This document shows positions 37,267 through 50,872 of a stretch of DNA of 64,000 bases, piece after piece. Location of the stretch: assembly GCA_023055355.1 (NCBI GenBank), contig JALJCS010000001.1, positions 47,931,381 through 47,995,380 on the forward strand, read 5' to 3'. Each line of letters opens with the position of its first letter. Positions within the stretch are counted from its first letter, which is position 1. Both the position numbers and the translations under genes were made by a program. This stretch comes from Agelaius tricolor. Taxonomy: Eukaryota; Chordata; Aves; Passeriformes; Icteridae. The notes under the pieces are model-generated. The model worked only from the letters and a program-made list of their open reading frames with translations. It did not search any database and was not told the DNA's origin.

Positions 37267-40200
37267 CTAAACAAAGATTGAAAAAAAAAATGGAGTCAGT
37301 ACATTGATACTTTGTTTCTGTGTACCTCTCAATCACATGTTTTTACCTTAAGCCAACAGACACAGAGGAGAATTTCTAGGCCCCAGGCCAGAAACATTCA
37401 CTTCCCCTAGCAAGGCAGAAGCTCTTCAGAAGAGAAACAGAATGGCTCAGGGAAGTAGCAAGGTGAGATTTCCCCCTTGAGATGCAGTTAAATGCAACGG
37501 ATTGGCAACTACTCCAGAAACACTATGTAGGCTATTATTATTATTGTTATGTTGGTAATGATCTTGATCTTACTGCTTGTAATCTCAATGCAAATACTCA
37601 TCTTTAGTTGACTATCTCCCATAAAAAGAATTTAAAGGAGTGAATTTGTACTACAGTTTGGGAACTTGAAGTCAAGCTGACATAATGCAGGAGGAATGAA
37701 TGCTTGGATTGCAAAACTTCAGCTTACAAAGAAACAAAAGACACCAAATAACAACCAGTTGCACAGAGCTAAAATTAATCAATCCTTTTAATTTCAAATA
37801 TAAACATGAATCTTTCAAACAGACTCAGAACAAATCATGCCACTGGTCAAGGATCTATGTGCAGAATAATCAACACAGGGCCACAGGGGGCTTGAGGCCA
37901 GCTGGCACAGTCTGGTCACCTCTGTACAGGTAATGTTCATTAAAAATCAAAATAGAACAGCAACATCCAGCCTGGCCCCCGGGAATGGTGTCCAGCCCAC
38001 ACTAAGTCTTGTACCCTGCTCTCCTCCCCAGGAAACAAGAACAAGCAAAAAGTAACTCAGTGTCTCACAGTCTGTCAGATGCAGCCTCATTTTGTTCCTG
38101 GATGATGTCTATGGGCTATTTCAGCAAAAAGCATTCTGGAGTCACACTATTGCACTAGACAAGAATTTGCTGTACAGCACATATAGCAGCATGTGATAAT
38201 ATAGGCCCAGAGGAAACTGTTTCCAAGCCTTTAAGTTGGCTAACAGAGTCAGGAGCTCTCAGTTTCACCCACAGTGGTGCATATACAGCACTTAAGGAAA
38301 GATCATTTTTCTATTAAGACAATGGCACAAAACATATCCTGACACAGGGCCTGCACCTGGGTTCCAGGCAACCTGTGTTCAGCACAAGGAATGGCCAAAG
38401 TGATGGTGTGGCTCAGCATATAGCTACTCCTGCTGCTGATGCAATCATGTTCTTCCAGAAGAAGGAATTATAACATAAAAGCAGTCAGATGAGGCATATG
38501 GCACTTTTCAGTGCAGAGCACTTCTTCACTGCATTTGAACTGATAATAGATCTTCATCAGGGAGGCAAAATGATTCGTCAGGCAACCCTTCAGACTACTT
38601 TCAAAGAGAACTGCCAAACAGAAAGGGAAAAAAAGGAGAAAATCTGTATTCCCTTATATTTAGTGGGAACCTACTGGCACTTTGCTCTCAGTGAGCATTT
38701 CATGACCAAATGAACATTACTGCTGTTACTGGTTGCAATGTTTAGGATATCCTGCACTGGCACATAAATGTGGAGGCCATTTTTCCCCAAATTACCCTGG
38801 CAAGGAGTAAGTATTGGGTGATCATGGCCTCAGTTAAGCTTTCCAAGTTGCAGGATGTCGCATCTGCTGATTCAGCAAGCAAAGAAGGGCCTCTCAAGGC
38901 CCAAATAAACCCCAGACAGTGCAGTATGTCTTACTATTTTGTAACATTTTTATAGGGTTTTCTATGAGAAACATAGTCCCCATATTTCTTTATCAATCTT
39001 TCCTTCAGAAGCCTTGCTTCCTATGAAATGCAAAATCTCAGCTTCAATTATTAGAGAACTCCAAGGGTGATGAATTTAACATCCCTGCACTACAACTGTA
39101 GCTAACCTTTCCCAAAACTACTCTCAATGGTGTCTGAAAGGTTAACAATTGAACACACTTTATTATGCTGATTATCACACCATAATGAAAGAGAACATGA
39201 ACCTTATTCTGGATTGTCCCTTTTTTTGTTCACTTCTTTGCATAACAAACACTTGCATCACTACCTGTCCCAGTCCTGCAGCACCATCCACACATCACTG
39301 CAACTTGTAGGTTGGGAATTACTCCTCTGCTTAGACATATACTTTTGGAATAATCTGCTGTGTAAGTAAGTGAAAGCCTTCAAGAGACATGATAAGTAGA
39401 TGCTGGCAAGTGTCAGTGAAGGAGCAAGAGCACATACACTATATGTTTGCCTAGCATCCCAGAAATTAGATGAATGATGAGAGTTTGTAGAGTTATGGAA
39501 ATATTTTTAAATGCTTCATAATTATTAACTGCTTTGATTTTCCTAGCAGTTTGGACTAGGCAAGATAGTGAGCAAATTTTTTTCTTAATTGGTACTTCAG
39601 TCAAGTACAATTTTACTGCATACAGATTACACTCAAGTTCTAATTAAATCCTTGACTGGGCTATCCAGTAACTTTGGGTGAATCTTATAAAAATAAATCT
39701 TTAAAAAACTAGATAAAATTAAAGAAGGCCTTTGTAAATTCTCTATTCTAAGTGCAAACAACTTTGTCAGCTTGGAAAAATGACAGTAGTTAGCAAGTTC
39801 TCACATTTGTTTCTGAAGCTCACCTTCCTAGGTAGCACAATTCTGTTCTGCACAAACCATGGTAACCCCCAAAAAGACATGACAGCAAATACCCACTGCA
39901 GATGAAGGAACCTGAAATAAAGGGCTATTATTTTCAGACACTTATTTAGCTTAAAGGAGACCAATGTATCAATGCCTTGTTTCAGTACACAGTGAATGCA
40001 CTTAGGTCTAATCAGACAAGATTCAAGATAAGCACTGCAGCTCAAAGCTCACTTGAGAAGAACAATCACAAGTGGTAACCAGAACTTCCCTTGCAGCACT
40101 GCTGAATGTGGTTGGCTTTTGGGATGCTCTCCTGCAACGCTGCTCACGTTTCCTCTGTTTACATCACCATTGCACTTAGCACACCCAGATGCCCCACAGG

Positions 40201-40524
40201 CTGTGTCCAGTGCACAAAGCCATGCAGTACACAGGCTTCTGGTGTACAAGCATTTGTTTAATGTGACCAGTTCCCTCAGGATGCTGCAAATCTGCTTTCT
40301 ATATTTGGAAAATGTTGAAGTTATTTGAGGAGAAGAAATATCACTTCCAAAAGCAGGAGTTTCTATCAGGCAAAACTAAAAATGCAAGAAATGGAAAACT
40401 TCTCCAGAGGGGAACTTTCTTTTCCCCCTCATGATACTCACAAGGCACTCAGACAATACAAGAGATGATGGCAGAGAAGGCACTTAGAAAGAAGGCTCCT
40501 ATTGTATTAGCAGAAACAAAGGGA

Positions 40525-40550
40525 AAATGTCCAACAGCAGTTGGACATTT
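40525..40550. repeat. Perfect 11-bp inverted repeat (hairpin)
   Basis: AAATGTCCAAC (40525-40535) and GTTGGACATTT (40540-40550) are exact reverse complements with loop AGCA, in intron 2. Confidence 0.9.
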
Positions 40551-43500
40551 ATAAAATGCTAATTGGATTACATTTCATTACTACTTACTACCTAAGAGTA
40601 GGTATCATGTAGACTAACTGCTGAGGTGATGCTCTATCAACTTGATATTCATGTAACAATATACACAACTGCAAAATAATTGCACAGTGACTTTATTGAG
40701 CACTGCATCAAAGCCCAGAGGTAATATAAACAATTCAAACATATAATTCACCTTAGAGTTACACAAATTAGCACTTACAGCCATAAAAAAGTAAAACCCA
40801 CAGTATAATTACAACAGCTCTCTCCAAGAGTTTGGAAAGTTACATGACAATTTACTTGTCAGTTCAAACAGGTTTTTTTGTTTTGTTTCACAGTTAAAGA
40901 ATAACCACTGTGAAATGAAATCAAGAAGAAAAAGCAAGTTTAGACCCAAATGAACTTGCATTACAGAAAATGACTGTCAAGTACCTCTGCAGAGAGGTCT
41001 GCCAGTCTCAGAAAGGGAGTCATTCAACAGATAAGTGACAAAAAAAACAGGCTTTCATCTTCAGTGGGGGCTTTGTCTGCAGATTAATCTTTGCACCATT
41101 AAAAAAAAAAATTGGCTGGATAATTACTTGTAGCGTCAGTGATGTAGGGATTCACTCATAGGCCTAAATTATTCCACTTTTACTGAGATAAATCCATTAC
41201 AATTTTGCCCATTTGCCAAAAATCTCCCAATCCAGGTACAAGTTGCCCAGGTGTCAGTCTCTGACTCATTTCAGGAGTACAGTGGATACTTTATTCACAC
41301 CTCCTGCAAGTAAGTGACCCGTGCCCTTACACACACGTGGGGCCAGAAGCAGATGCCAGAACTGGCTTCTCCTTTCTGAGCAGACACTAACCTGTGGTCA
41401 GGCAGTGCTCCATGTTTATCAGGTGAGTAAGGCCAATCAACACAAAAAGTACTGATAAGATTTTGGAAACAATGCAACATTTGCTGGCATATCTTGATAC
41501 AGCATTACACCCTCCCAGTCCAACCTCTTAATTTTCATTTCCTGTCCAACTGAGACAGAATTATAAGAATTTTAAAAATGGCTTAATTGGTCAAAGGAAT
41601 GGCCCATTTGACTCATGAGAGGAGGATGATACTCATGAGGTAACTACAAACCTGACAGCTGTGAGAAGCCCATTTCTCTCCAGTGCCTCTCTTCTTTCTC
41701 CAGTGTTCTCAAAAATTATACATGGCATGTTAGAAGGCACATCCTTCCATGCTGCCTGAAGAATTTCTTACACAACTTGTTCCAGAATTTTTTTACCCAC
41801 CATGAATTTAGTTTTTAATTAATCTTCTATGATTTCCAGAGAATATCTGTTCTCACATTTTGGATTTCATGAAGACAGATCAGATAATTCAGTCATCAGC
41901 TTTGAGATTTTCTTAGATACACTGGATGCCCTTTTTAACTGAAGTTTGTCACAGGCCTGCCATGGTCTTTGAAGACAAATTCCAAGGCCACTAAGAGAAG
42001 CCTTCCAAAATTAAGTTCAGGAACTGCTGATCAAAAATCTCATTTCAAGCAAGTATCAACTTGCTCACTTTTAAAGCAATCACAATGAAAAGTCGCTAAC
42101 ACAAAGTTATGTCAGCAGAAAACATGACTGAAGAAGTGAACCAGGGAGTAAATAAAATATATTACTAGTTGGAGTCCTTCTTCCCAACCTAAACCACACA
42201 GTTAAAATCTATAACTGTAGAGCGTAGTTATGCTAGACAGAGACAAGCTTTTTGAATTAATCAACTCTAAAGCAGACCAGACAGCATGATCATCTCTATG
42301 GGTCACTGAAAATACACCAGAAACCACAAGAAAAGGTAAAAATGAAATTTGTTTGTTTTCAAAGTTTAAATGCTGTATTGCTGTAGCAGAACATTGAAAG
42401 TAAGGCAGAAGAAGAAACAGAATATTCTTCTGTTGCATTCTCATTAAGAAGCTAATTTAATTGAAAAAGGGTGACTTCCTCCCTCATCGCCACAAACAAT
42501 GCATTTCATCTGTTAGACAGATGACATACTTGGAAGACTAAGTTAAAATGTGTTCTCTAATGGTTCAACATCTCTAAGTACCAAGCTAAATTGAAAACAT
42601 AAGCACAGAGCAACAGCAGCAAAAGGAAACTTGGTTGTAGACAGTCCTAGAATTTATTAAGACTAAAGAAAAGCATTACTATGAAGTGTTTGCCAAAGCC
42701 TATGGTCCCTGATGTGTCCCACAAGACAGATCTGTGTAGCCAAAATCAAAACTTGCAGTAATTTTCCTGTGACGAAGCACTGCACACTTACAAATCTAAA
42801 AAGACCTGAGTTCAAAGCATAGACAAGTACTCCCATTAAGTCTCCCATCAGGTCCTATTACACTATAATGTAGCTATAGAAACAACAATAACATCAATAA
42901 CAGTCTGGGAAAGTTACAAAGAAAAGGACAAAGATCCAGTTTCTAATGTTCAAAGTTTTGGATGCATCTTGTCAACACGTTTGGGTTCGCTCATCTTTTA
43001 CCTTACACCTGATTTACTCGTCTACAACAACAGGTTGCAGCAGAACAAAACCCCTGCACCTCCAATCTGCTGCACGAGACTCCCCACACCACAGGGAGTG
43101 CAGAACCAGGTTTATTTCAGGCATGTGAAGTTATAGCAACATTCAAACTCAGCACATGTATATGAAGTCAAACAGGTTGGTAGAGCCCATGGTCTGTCCA
43201 CTCAGCACTTTCAGGTACTCACTGATATTAGGCAGCCTCTGGAGGTGTGAGTGGCACTCCTGGCTTTCATCACTCAGCAACACTCACTTGCACTTAAGTG
43301 ATGGCAACTCAGTTCCAGCTCCTTCCAGGGATGAAGCAGCTGACAGGGCATCATCCTACTAAATGGATAATTGCTTTGGGATGGGGTACAACTACCACCT
43401 CTAGACTAATTAATTTTTTTCCTTTTGGCCCTTATTAACATAGCATGTTTTTCAACCTCTTCTTCATTCTTCTTGGTTTCCTCTGCAGTTCACAACTTGT

Positions 43501-46500
43501 TCACCTCTTTTGGGGCCAAAATCAGATATAGTGCTGTATCTTGTCTCCCTGGTGCCAATGAGAACTGAACAGTTAGTGTTCATGTCTTGGAGACATCTCT
43601 TTTTAATACAAAACAGGACAGAGTTTAGAAGAATCAGAGAATATGGTATTGTCACTACTACAGATGCAAAGGGATGCAGAACAAAGCTATTGCTCTTTTT
43701 CTTCTTTACCCTACATGAGTGAATCCAGATTACAACAGAAAAAGAACTGAAAGACCCTCATCAGCTTTCTTATGAAAAGCAGTATATTTATCTCTTTTTA
43801 AGTTAATCACGTTGTGGAAGTTATCTTTCTGGTAGGCACCTACCTCATAAGAAGATAAAGCAGACGAATTATCTAAGAACATGATACTAGTATTTGTTGA
43901 GAGAATTAGTATGAGGTCAGGTAGGTTAAGAATTTTAGTGTCACTTTAATTACCCCATTTTCCACTGGAAGGTTTAACATGCAATATCAAAAACCCCTTA
44001 AGCTGCAGAATTTGAGCAAGACCGATTTTAACTCCAGAGCAGCATCACATTATATGTATCTTGGAACTGTAAAGTTTAAAATTGCCGTTTTTCCTTCGGA
44101 GCCCAGGGTTTTGTACATTCTGTGATGTGCTCAGAACACACTGGCACAGTTATTCTCTGTTTAAGTAGTAAATCCTATCACATCCAAGCCACATGTTTAT
44201 ATTGGATACTTGCAAAATGAGAGATATTAAGTAACTAAGCCTGGTTTTAAAACTTTTTATAATACTTCACAGCACTGGCATTCCCTTAAGTAACCTCACT
44301 ACCTTATGGTTGCTTCTATCCTTCCAATGCAATAGTCACAAATTCACCCTGGGAGCCAATAATACTGGATTTGAATGTGGGGAGTGTCAGACTGAATAAT
44401 TTATTCCTCTGCATGCACTTGTCTTTCTTCACATTCAGGTTTAACTCTTTGGTAGCTATTGTGGTTGACTATTGATTGGGCTGCAGCTAGTGCAATCACC
44501 ATTGCCAAGGATCTGTCATGCTGAGTTTCAGTTTGCCCTTTACTTCAGGCTCCCTTTCAGTAACTCCACACTCTATTTTATAGTCTCTAGTGTGCTTGTC
44601 TTTTCCACTGTACTTTGCACAGACACTTCATAAGCCAATCACAGTATGAAAGAAAGGTTGTTTATAGCCATAATTAGATTTTAATTTTGTAAAACAGGCC
44701 AGTTCTGCTGGACTGTAACCCACATGCTCATCACCAATGAGCTTTATCTAAGGTGCTCTTGCTCTGCATACTTGCAGGAACTCAAAGGGATTTTCTTCAC
44801 AGCTCCTGCAGGTAACAGATTAAAATCTAGTTCATGGCACAGTCTCGTTACTTGGAAGTAACAACACCAAGAAGCACCTACAGGAAGAACAACATGCTGC
44901 TATCCAACTCTTCCAGCCGAACCAGAGCTCAGCAGAAATGAATAAAATTACTTAAATGCCCAAAATACTTTCCCTTATAAACCATGTCCTGAATCACAAA
45001 TGGATCTTGTGGTACTGAAGATGGCACAACAGAGCCAGTAACAGAGGAGGCCCAGCATCAAGTGCTTCCATTTCACTCTTCTGTACTTTGAAATTATTAA
45101 TGTGACTTGATCAGAGGAAAACCAAACCTCATTCCTGCTGACCAGGGCATGACTCCTTTCCATTTTAACAGATGGAGGCTCCCCTTGCACCTACTGAAAA
45201 CCCCCAGTAGTGCCAGCCACAAAGGCCTCCACACTCCCCAGGACATCAGGATGCTGTAGGTGCTGTCCTAAGAACTACCTTGCCCAAGCTCCTTCACCTT
45301 AATCACCATAATACTGCCACTCCCACACTGACTTTTCTTCAGCCCAGCCATGAAGCCCTGTCCTCTTTGCCTGACGCTTTGACTCTGCTTTTGACCACAT
45401 GTAGGCACATTCACAATCTCATATCTGATTAAAGCTTATGGCCCTTACCAGAGTACTTCACTCCTCTTTAGAGTTTCCTGAACTAAACTGTATCCTTTCT
45501 TAAAGCCCGAGTAGAAGACTGGCAGGACCTACCAGGTCATCTTCAAAATCACGAGGCTTTCAAAATCATACTAAAATTCTTATTTGGTGGTTGTTTTCTC
45601 AGTTTTGTAGGAGTCCCCAGCATCCCAAGTTTCAGATTTTTTTTCCTTCAAACATCAGAGCTACAAAAATTCCTTCAGTTCAGGATTTAAGAATACCATT
45701 AACAAATATAAGACATGTGGTAGAAACCTGAGTGATACTCAACAGTCTCAAGACTCAGCAAGATTAACGAAATCAATTTGTCACTCAAAAGATACTCTAT
45801 CATGCTATCCCTATGCAGAATGGCAGATTTTTGTTTTTCCACTGAAGGTTTAGGTCATCCAGACCCAGCTGCAATTGGACTTTGGTATTATAATCCACCA
45901 CTTCTTAATAAAAAGATAATGAAGGCAGTTATGATTGAGTTGCATGACCTATAACATATACTATGCTAGTTTATGAATACCTTCCAATCATGAAAAGAAG
46001 GAAAAGAAGAGAGGAATGTACTAGACAGCTGTAATCTCTAAGAGATATTCACATGCTGTGTAATAATCTGCTCAGATTATTTGCAGGTGAACAAAGACCA
46101 TCTCAGAATGGATTATGTCCTAAGTTTCAGTGAAAGCACAGAGCTTTACTAGCTTCAGAAATTATGATTATGCCTTGTGTACTTCTTTAGCTACAGTGTG
46201 TGACATAGAACAAAACCTACAGGTTGAAAATTTGGTGATATTAGATTTTTTTTTAATTTTGGGTAATACTGGGTAGGCTGCTGGGTTAATGCCAGAGATA
46301 AGCAAGATTCACCTTTAAGCACACACACAGCATGACAATTAAAGTACCAACCAAAAGGCAAAATATTTTCCAAGCATCTTTGTAATTAGATAAAAACTAC
46401 AGACTACTGCAGTAGTCACAAAACCTGCATACCTGCTGTCTAAGTCTTCCAAAATTTAAGGGCTGCAAATGTCAGGCTTAGTAAAAATCCAGCTCGCTAC

Positions 46501-47048
46501 TGTTTAAATTTTTGCAAGACATCAGCATGCACAGAAACCCTCACAGATTTATCTTCTTGTGACAGGCAATCTGGCTTTAATGTCCCAAGTCTCTCTATAC
46601 TTCCATTTATGATCAGTCAGCCTCCCCATATCAACAACTTTCTGATATGCTATATACTGAAGTTGCATTAAAAAGTAAGTAATCATATCTATTTTGATAA
46701 ATCACACAATCAAGTGATTGTTTTATCCTTAAGATTCTTGAGCAATAAATTAAAATGAACAAAACAAACAAATTAGTGCTCCAGTATGATTCATATATTT
46801 TTATGATCCAATTCACACTTAATAGTAGAGATTCAATTCCAGCCTTTGGATATATCTCCATACTATTACAGTGCTGTATCATTCACCACCTGCTTCAGCA
46901 GGACTGCAAAGAATTATGAATAACAGGCAATGGGGAAACACTCTGTAAAATCCAGATTTTTCTTCTCTTGAGATACTGTCATTTACAAGGAATGAAAACA
47001 CAGTTTAAAAAGAACATAAACCAATTATTCTACAAATATTTTATACTG

Positions 47049-47644
47049 TACACTAGTTTTAGCTAGGGTAGAGTTAATTTTCTTTACAGTGGCTATTATG
47101 GGGCTGTTTTGGATTTGTGCTGAACACAGCATAAATATAGAGATACTCTGCTATAATATAGAGAGTTTTTGTTATTGCTGACCAGGCCTTACATAGAGCC
47201 AAGGTCTTTTGTGCTTTTCTTTTGGCAAGTGGATTGAGGGTGCCTGGGAAGTGGAAGGGGATACAGCTGGATAGCTGACCCCAACTGGGATATCCAAAGG
47301 GATGCTCCAGACCATATGACATCATGTTCAGTATATAAAGAGGGGAGAAGGAGGAAGGGGGATGTTTGGAGTGACAGGGTTTGTCTTCCTAAAGTCACTG
47401 TTACGTGTGATGGGGCCCCACTCTCCTGGAGGTGGCTGAACACCTGCCTGCCCATGGGAAGCAGTGAATTAATTCCTTGCTTTGCTTTGCTTGTGTGCGT
47501 GGCTTTTGATTTCCCTATTAAACTGTCATTATCTCAGCTCATGAATGTTTTACCTTTTATCCTTCCCATTTTCTCCCCAGTCCGGCTGGTGGGAGAGTGA
47601 GTGGCCGTGTGGGGCTTGGTTGCTGGCTGGGTTAAACCACAACA
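47049..47644 (+). mobile_element. Solo LTR, avian ERVL-like
   Basis: A roughly 596-bp solo LTR of an old endogenous retrovirus, plus strand and antisense to UST. It matches the avian ERVL LTR consensus I remember along its length: the start AGTTTTAGCTAGGGTAGAG, the middle GACCATATGACATCATGTTC, a TATA box, TGCCCATGGGAAGCAGTGAA, TATTAAACTGTCATTATCTC and the end GGGTTAAACCACAACA. The usual TG at the 5' end reads TA. The flanks TACTG (47044-47048) and CACTG (47645-47649) could be a 5-bp target duplication with one change, the size expected for ERVL. No internal viral genes are present. Confidence 0.88.
47332..47339 (+). promoter_or_regulatory. TATA box of ERVL-like LTR
   Basis: TATATAAA in the middle of the LTR, at the place where avian ERVL LTRs have their promoter. 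About 180 bp further on there is ATTAAA, a weak polyadenylation hexamer. If active, transcription would run antisense to UST inside intron 2. Confidence 0.55.
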
Positions 47645-48619
47645 CACTGCTTCTGGTAAACAGAGGGAAGTGGAGAAATGCTTTATGGGTTTTTTAAATC
47701 ATAGTATTTTATTGACTGTACTAGGCCTAAAAGCTCAGTTTGACTGTAAAACTGCTTCAAACTATAAAAAGGATCTTTGTGGCTAAGGCACTTGGTGAAT
47801 TCTCTCTTCGTATTTTATCAGCCAGGTACTAACTCTGGTAACCGTAGGAAATTACTTACTCTATTTTAGTGTTGCTAAATTCTGATGATTTCTGCTAGCT
47901 GAAAATTTGTACACCGCACAATAATCTCAACTCTTCATTTTATAAGCAGGATAGAATATTTTTTAAATCACTGAAATCTTTCCCAGCTTGCCCTGGAAGG
48001 ATTACTTTAAAGATTATCTGCCCATTTTTCAATTAAAGCTAAACAGACAGTTTCAACTCTATCAAAAACAACACTACTATTCATGCTCTTAAAATCCCTA
48101 GTAAGCATATACCTAAAAGAAAACAAATCTTGCTTGGTTCTAAGTGTTGTGGAGTTTGTTAGTTTGTTGTTTATTTTTTTAATTGGTTCTTTGTTTGGCT
48201 GACTTTAAATCAAGCACTTCATCCCTAACAAATCAATCACTCAAGACTGTAGAGAGCTGAAGGGTTAAAACCATGTTCTCATAAGGGATAGCTAGAACTA
48301 AAACACTAGTTCAAATGAAGCATAAATATCCACTAAAAAATAAATAATAAAAATTTAAAAAATAAAAAAATACACAGCTCTAAGCCGTTATCTTAATGTC
48401 TTAATGCTGCTATCAAAATACCAGGAAAAAATAAAACTGGCATAAACCTGATGAACATAAAAACTCAAGTGTAAAGGGGACAATGCTGAAATAATATTTT
48501 AGTAAGATTTAAAGTCAAATAAAAAAGAATAAATAATCTAGTTGACAATGGAGAGTGTCTAGGACTGGGTACAGTATGACACCCCAAAGTCCATGCAAGG
48601 ATTCTGCTACCTTTTCTCA

Positions 48620-48722
48620 TAGTGGTGAACACAGTGTTGGCTAAGTTAACAATTGGACTCAATGATCTTAGAGGACTTTTCCAAAAGATTCTATTATGCC
48701 GTGGTATATTCTATTATGCTAT
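48620..48722 (+). mobile_element. CR1 3' end, strongly diverged
   Basis: Plus-strand remnant. The segment AACAATTGGACTCAATGATC, then TTAGAGGACTTTTCCAA, matches the CR1 3' consensus (GTTGGACTCGATGATCTTAGAGGTCTTTTCCAA as I recall it in parts). The tail repeats ATTCTATTATG twice. Similarity before about 48620 is too weak to call. It lies between the two LTRs of intron 2. Confidence 0.75.
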
Positions 48723-49412
48723 AGTAGTCTTGCTCCACAAGAAAAACAAAACCAATTAGCATGTAATTATTAGCTAAGAAATGAAAGAATGGTGAAAAGA
48801 GTACTTATCCACTTTCCAGCTTTAAATCAATAAAATTAGATAAAATTAATTTTGTGTATGTCTCTTATTTAGATTAATTTTGACCTGATGCTGACCCCCA
48901 TCCATTTTTGTATTCATTTAAAGCTTTGAAGCACTGTCACACATGCTAAGCATAGTGTCTTGCTGACACCTAAACAGCTGCCAAAAGATACACTGGGTCC
49001 ATGATAGGCAACCCAAGGGAAAACCATCAAGAAAAGGAGAATAGACTACTTCAGTGTAATTTATCTGTAAGCTATGTGCACAGCTCCCCCACAAATATAT
49101 ATGTCATCTCTACTGAAAGAGGGACATATCTTGATGCTCTTGCCAAGTTCTCAGGGAAAAGCTTTCAATCAAGAACAACTGTAGGTCTGATAAAGTTTGT
49201 ATCATTTGTCCTCTAAAGCCAGTTTCACCATCTTGGATGGAACAAAAAAATCTTGGGAGGATTTAATAAGGAAATAGCTGGTCTAAATACTGGAACAAAA
49301 TACACCCACTTTATTTGCAGAAATACTCAGACATGAAATATATCCAGTGAACACCATCAGCCATTAATGAACAATCCATTTCAAATGTGTTTTCAAAAAC
49401 CAAGCTAGCATC

Positions 49413-49468
49413 ATCTTAAAGGCCTCACCTAAACACCAATCTTAAAGGCCTCACCTAAACACCAATCT
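49413..49468. repeat. 26-bp tandem duplication
   Basis: ATCTTAAAGGCCTCACCTAA starts at 49413 and again at 49439, giving two perfect 26-bp copies plus four bases of a third. It lies about 330 bp before the second LTR. Confidence 0.93.
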
Positions 49469-49801
49469 AGAGAAAAAGGATAAACAAATGATCACTTAGA
49501 AAATCTTTTAAAATTTCCCTTTCAGACACTTATCGAAAAAAAAAGCCAGGAGGAAGTGAGATAGAGATTTGAAATAGGTAAGAGTCAACTTTCACTGGCA
49601 GTGTAGAACCACCAGCAGTGGCTATTTGGCTTACTGCATTCCTTTTCTATCTGCCACATACTAGCACCAGAAACACCAGAGGTGTGCTAGGGCTACTGGA
49701 GGTTACATCTACCTGCAGAGAAGCACACACAGATCTGTCTCAGAACTCATGAAAAGTCTAGGCTTAGACCATCCTCTGAAGTCTTTGGTCCAAAGGCCTA
49801 A

Positions 49802-50872
49802 GGACCAAAGAAGAGTGGCCCATGTTTGTGTATTGGGTATTCATGGCAAAGTTCTGCTACGGCTGAGGGGACTGCAGGAGTGGCTTCTGTGAGTAGCTGC
49901 CAGAAGTTTCTCCCATGTCCAATGAATCCAACACCAGCTGCCTCCTCGACAGACCCACTGCTGGCCAAGGCCAAGCCAATCAGGAATGGTAGGTACTGTC
50001 TCTGATATAACATATCTTTAAAAAGGAAAAAATAATATTGCGCAGAAGTAATTTGTGGCCAGAGAAAAGAGACATGAGAATGTGTGAGAGGAACAGCCCT
50101 GCAGTCACCCAGGTACATGAAGAAAGCGGGGGGGGGAGACGCTCCAGGTGCCCAAGATGAGATTCCCCTGCAGCCCATTGTGAAAACCATGGTGCAGCAG
50201 CTGTGCCCCTGGATCCCATGGAGGTCCACAGAGGAGCACAGGTGCACCTGTAACCCATGGAGGTTCCTGGAAGGACATGTTGACGCATGGAGAGAAGAAC
50301 AGGTTTCTCAGCAGGACTTAGTGACTCCATGGGGGACCCATGCTGGCTGGATCAGTCTGCTCCTGAAGAACTGCACCCTGTGGGAGGAATCCACATTCAA
50401 GCAGTTCACAAAGAACTGAAGCCCGTGGCAAGGACTCACGCTGGAGAAGTTCATGGAGAACTGTCTCCCATGGGAAGGATTGTGCACTGGAGAGGGGGAA
50501 GGCCTCCTCTCCCTGAGGAGGAAGCAGAGGCAGCAACATGTTTCTAATCCCCACTCCTGTTTCCCTGTGCTGCTAGGGAAGAGATAGGGAATTGGGAATA
50601 AAGTTAAGCTTGGAAGGGAAGAGAGGTGGGCGAAAGGTATTTTAAGATTTGTTTTACTTCTCATTATCCTACTCTGATTTTGATTGGCAGCAAATTCAAT
50701 TAATTTCTCCAAGGTGAATGTTTTGCCTGTGACTATAATTGGTGAGCGATCTCTGCTTGTCCTTAGCTTATGAGCCTTCTGCTGTATTTTCTCTCTCCTG
50801 TCTAGTTGAGGATGGGAGAGACAGAGAGGCTTTGGTGGGTGCCTGGCCTCCAGCCAGGATCAAACCACCACA
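49802..50872 (+). mobile_element. Solo LTR, avian ERVL-like, second family (about 1.07 kb)
   Basis: Plus-strand LTR ending in GGTGCCTGGCCTCCAGCCAG, then AAACCACCACA, which is the 3' terminus I associate with avian ERVL LTRs. Inside it are short imperfect repeats of a CCCATGGAGG-type block (50150-50480) and AATAAA at 50597-50602. The sequence after the end, CCTAG (50873-50877), resembles CCTAA at 49797-49801, a possible 5-bp target duplication that would put the start at 49802. The expected 5' TG is missing there, so the start is uncertain. The ORFs of 111-149 codons on both strands here are not viral genes that I recognise. Confidence 0.78.
50597..50602 (+). promoter_or_regulatory. Polyadenylation signal in LTR
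   Basis: AATAAA within the 49.8-50.9 kb LTR, in the LTR's own sense strand, about 270 bp before its 3' end. It would act on plus-strand (antisense to UST) transcripts only. Confidence 0.45.

Noticed and set aside
49798..50712. ORFs of 111-149 codons on both strands
   Set aside because: They lie inside a solo LTR, which does not encode proteins in this family. No retroviral protein motif was seen.
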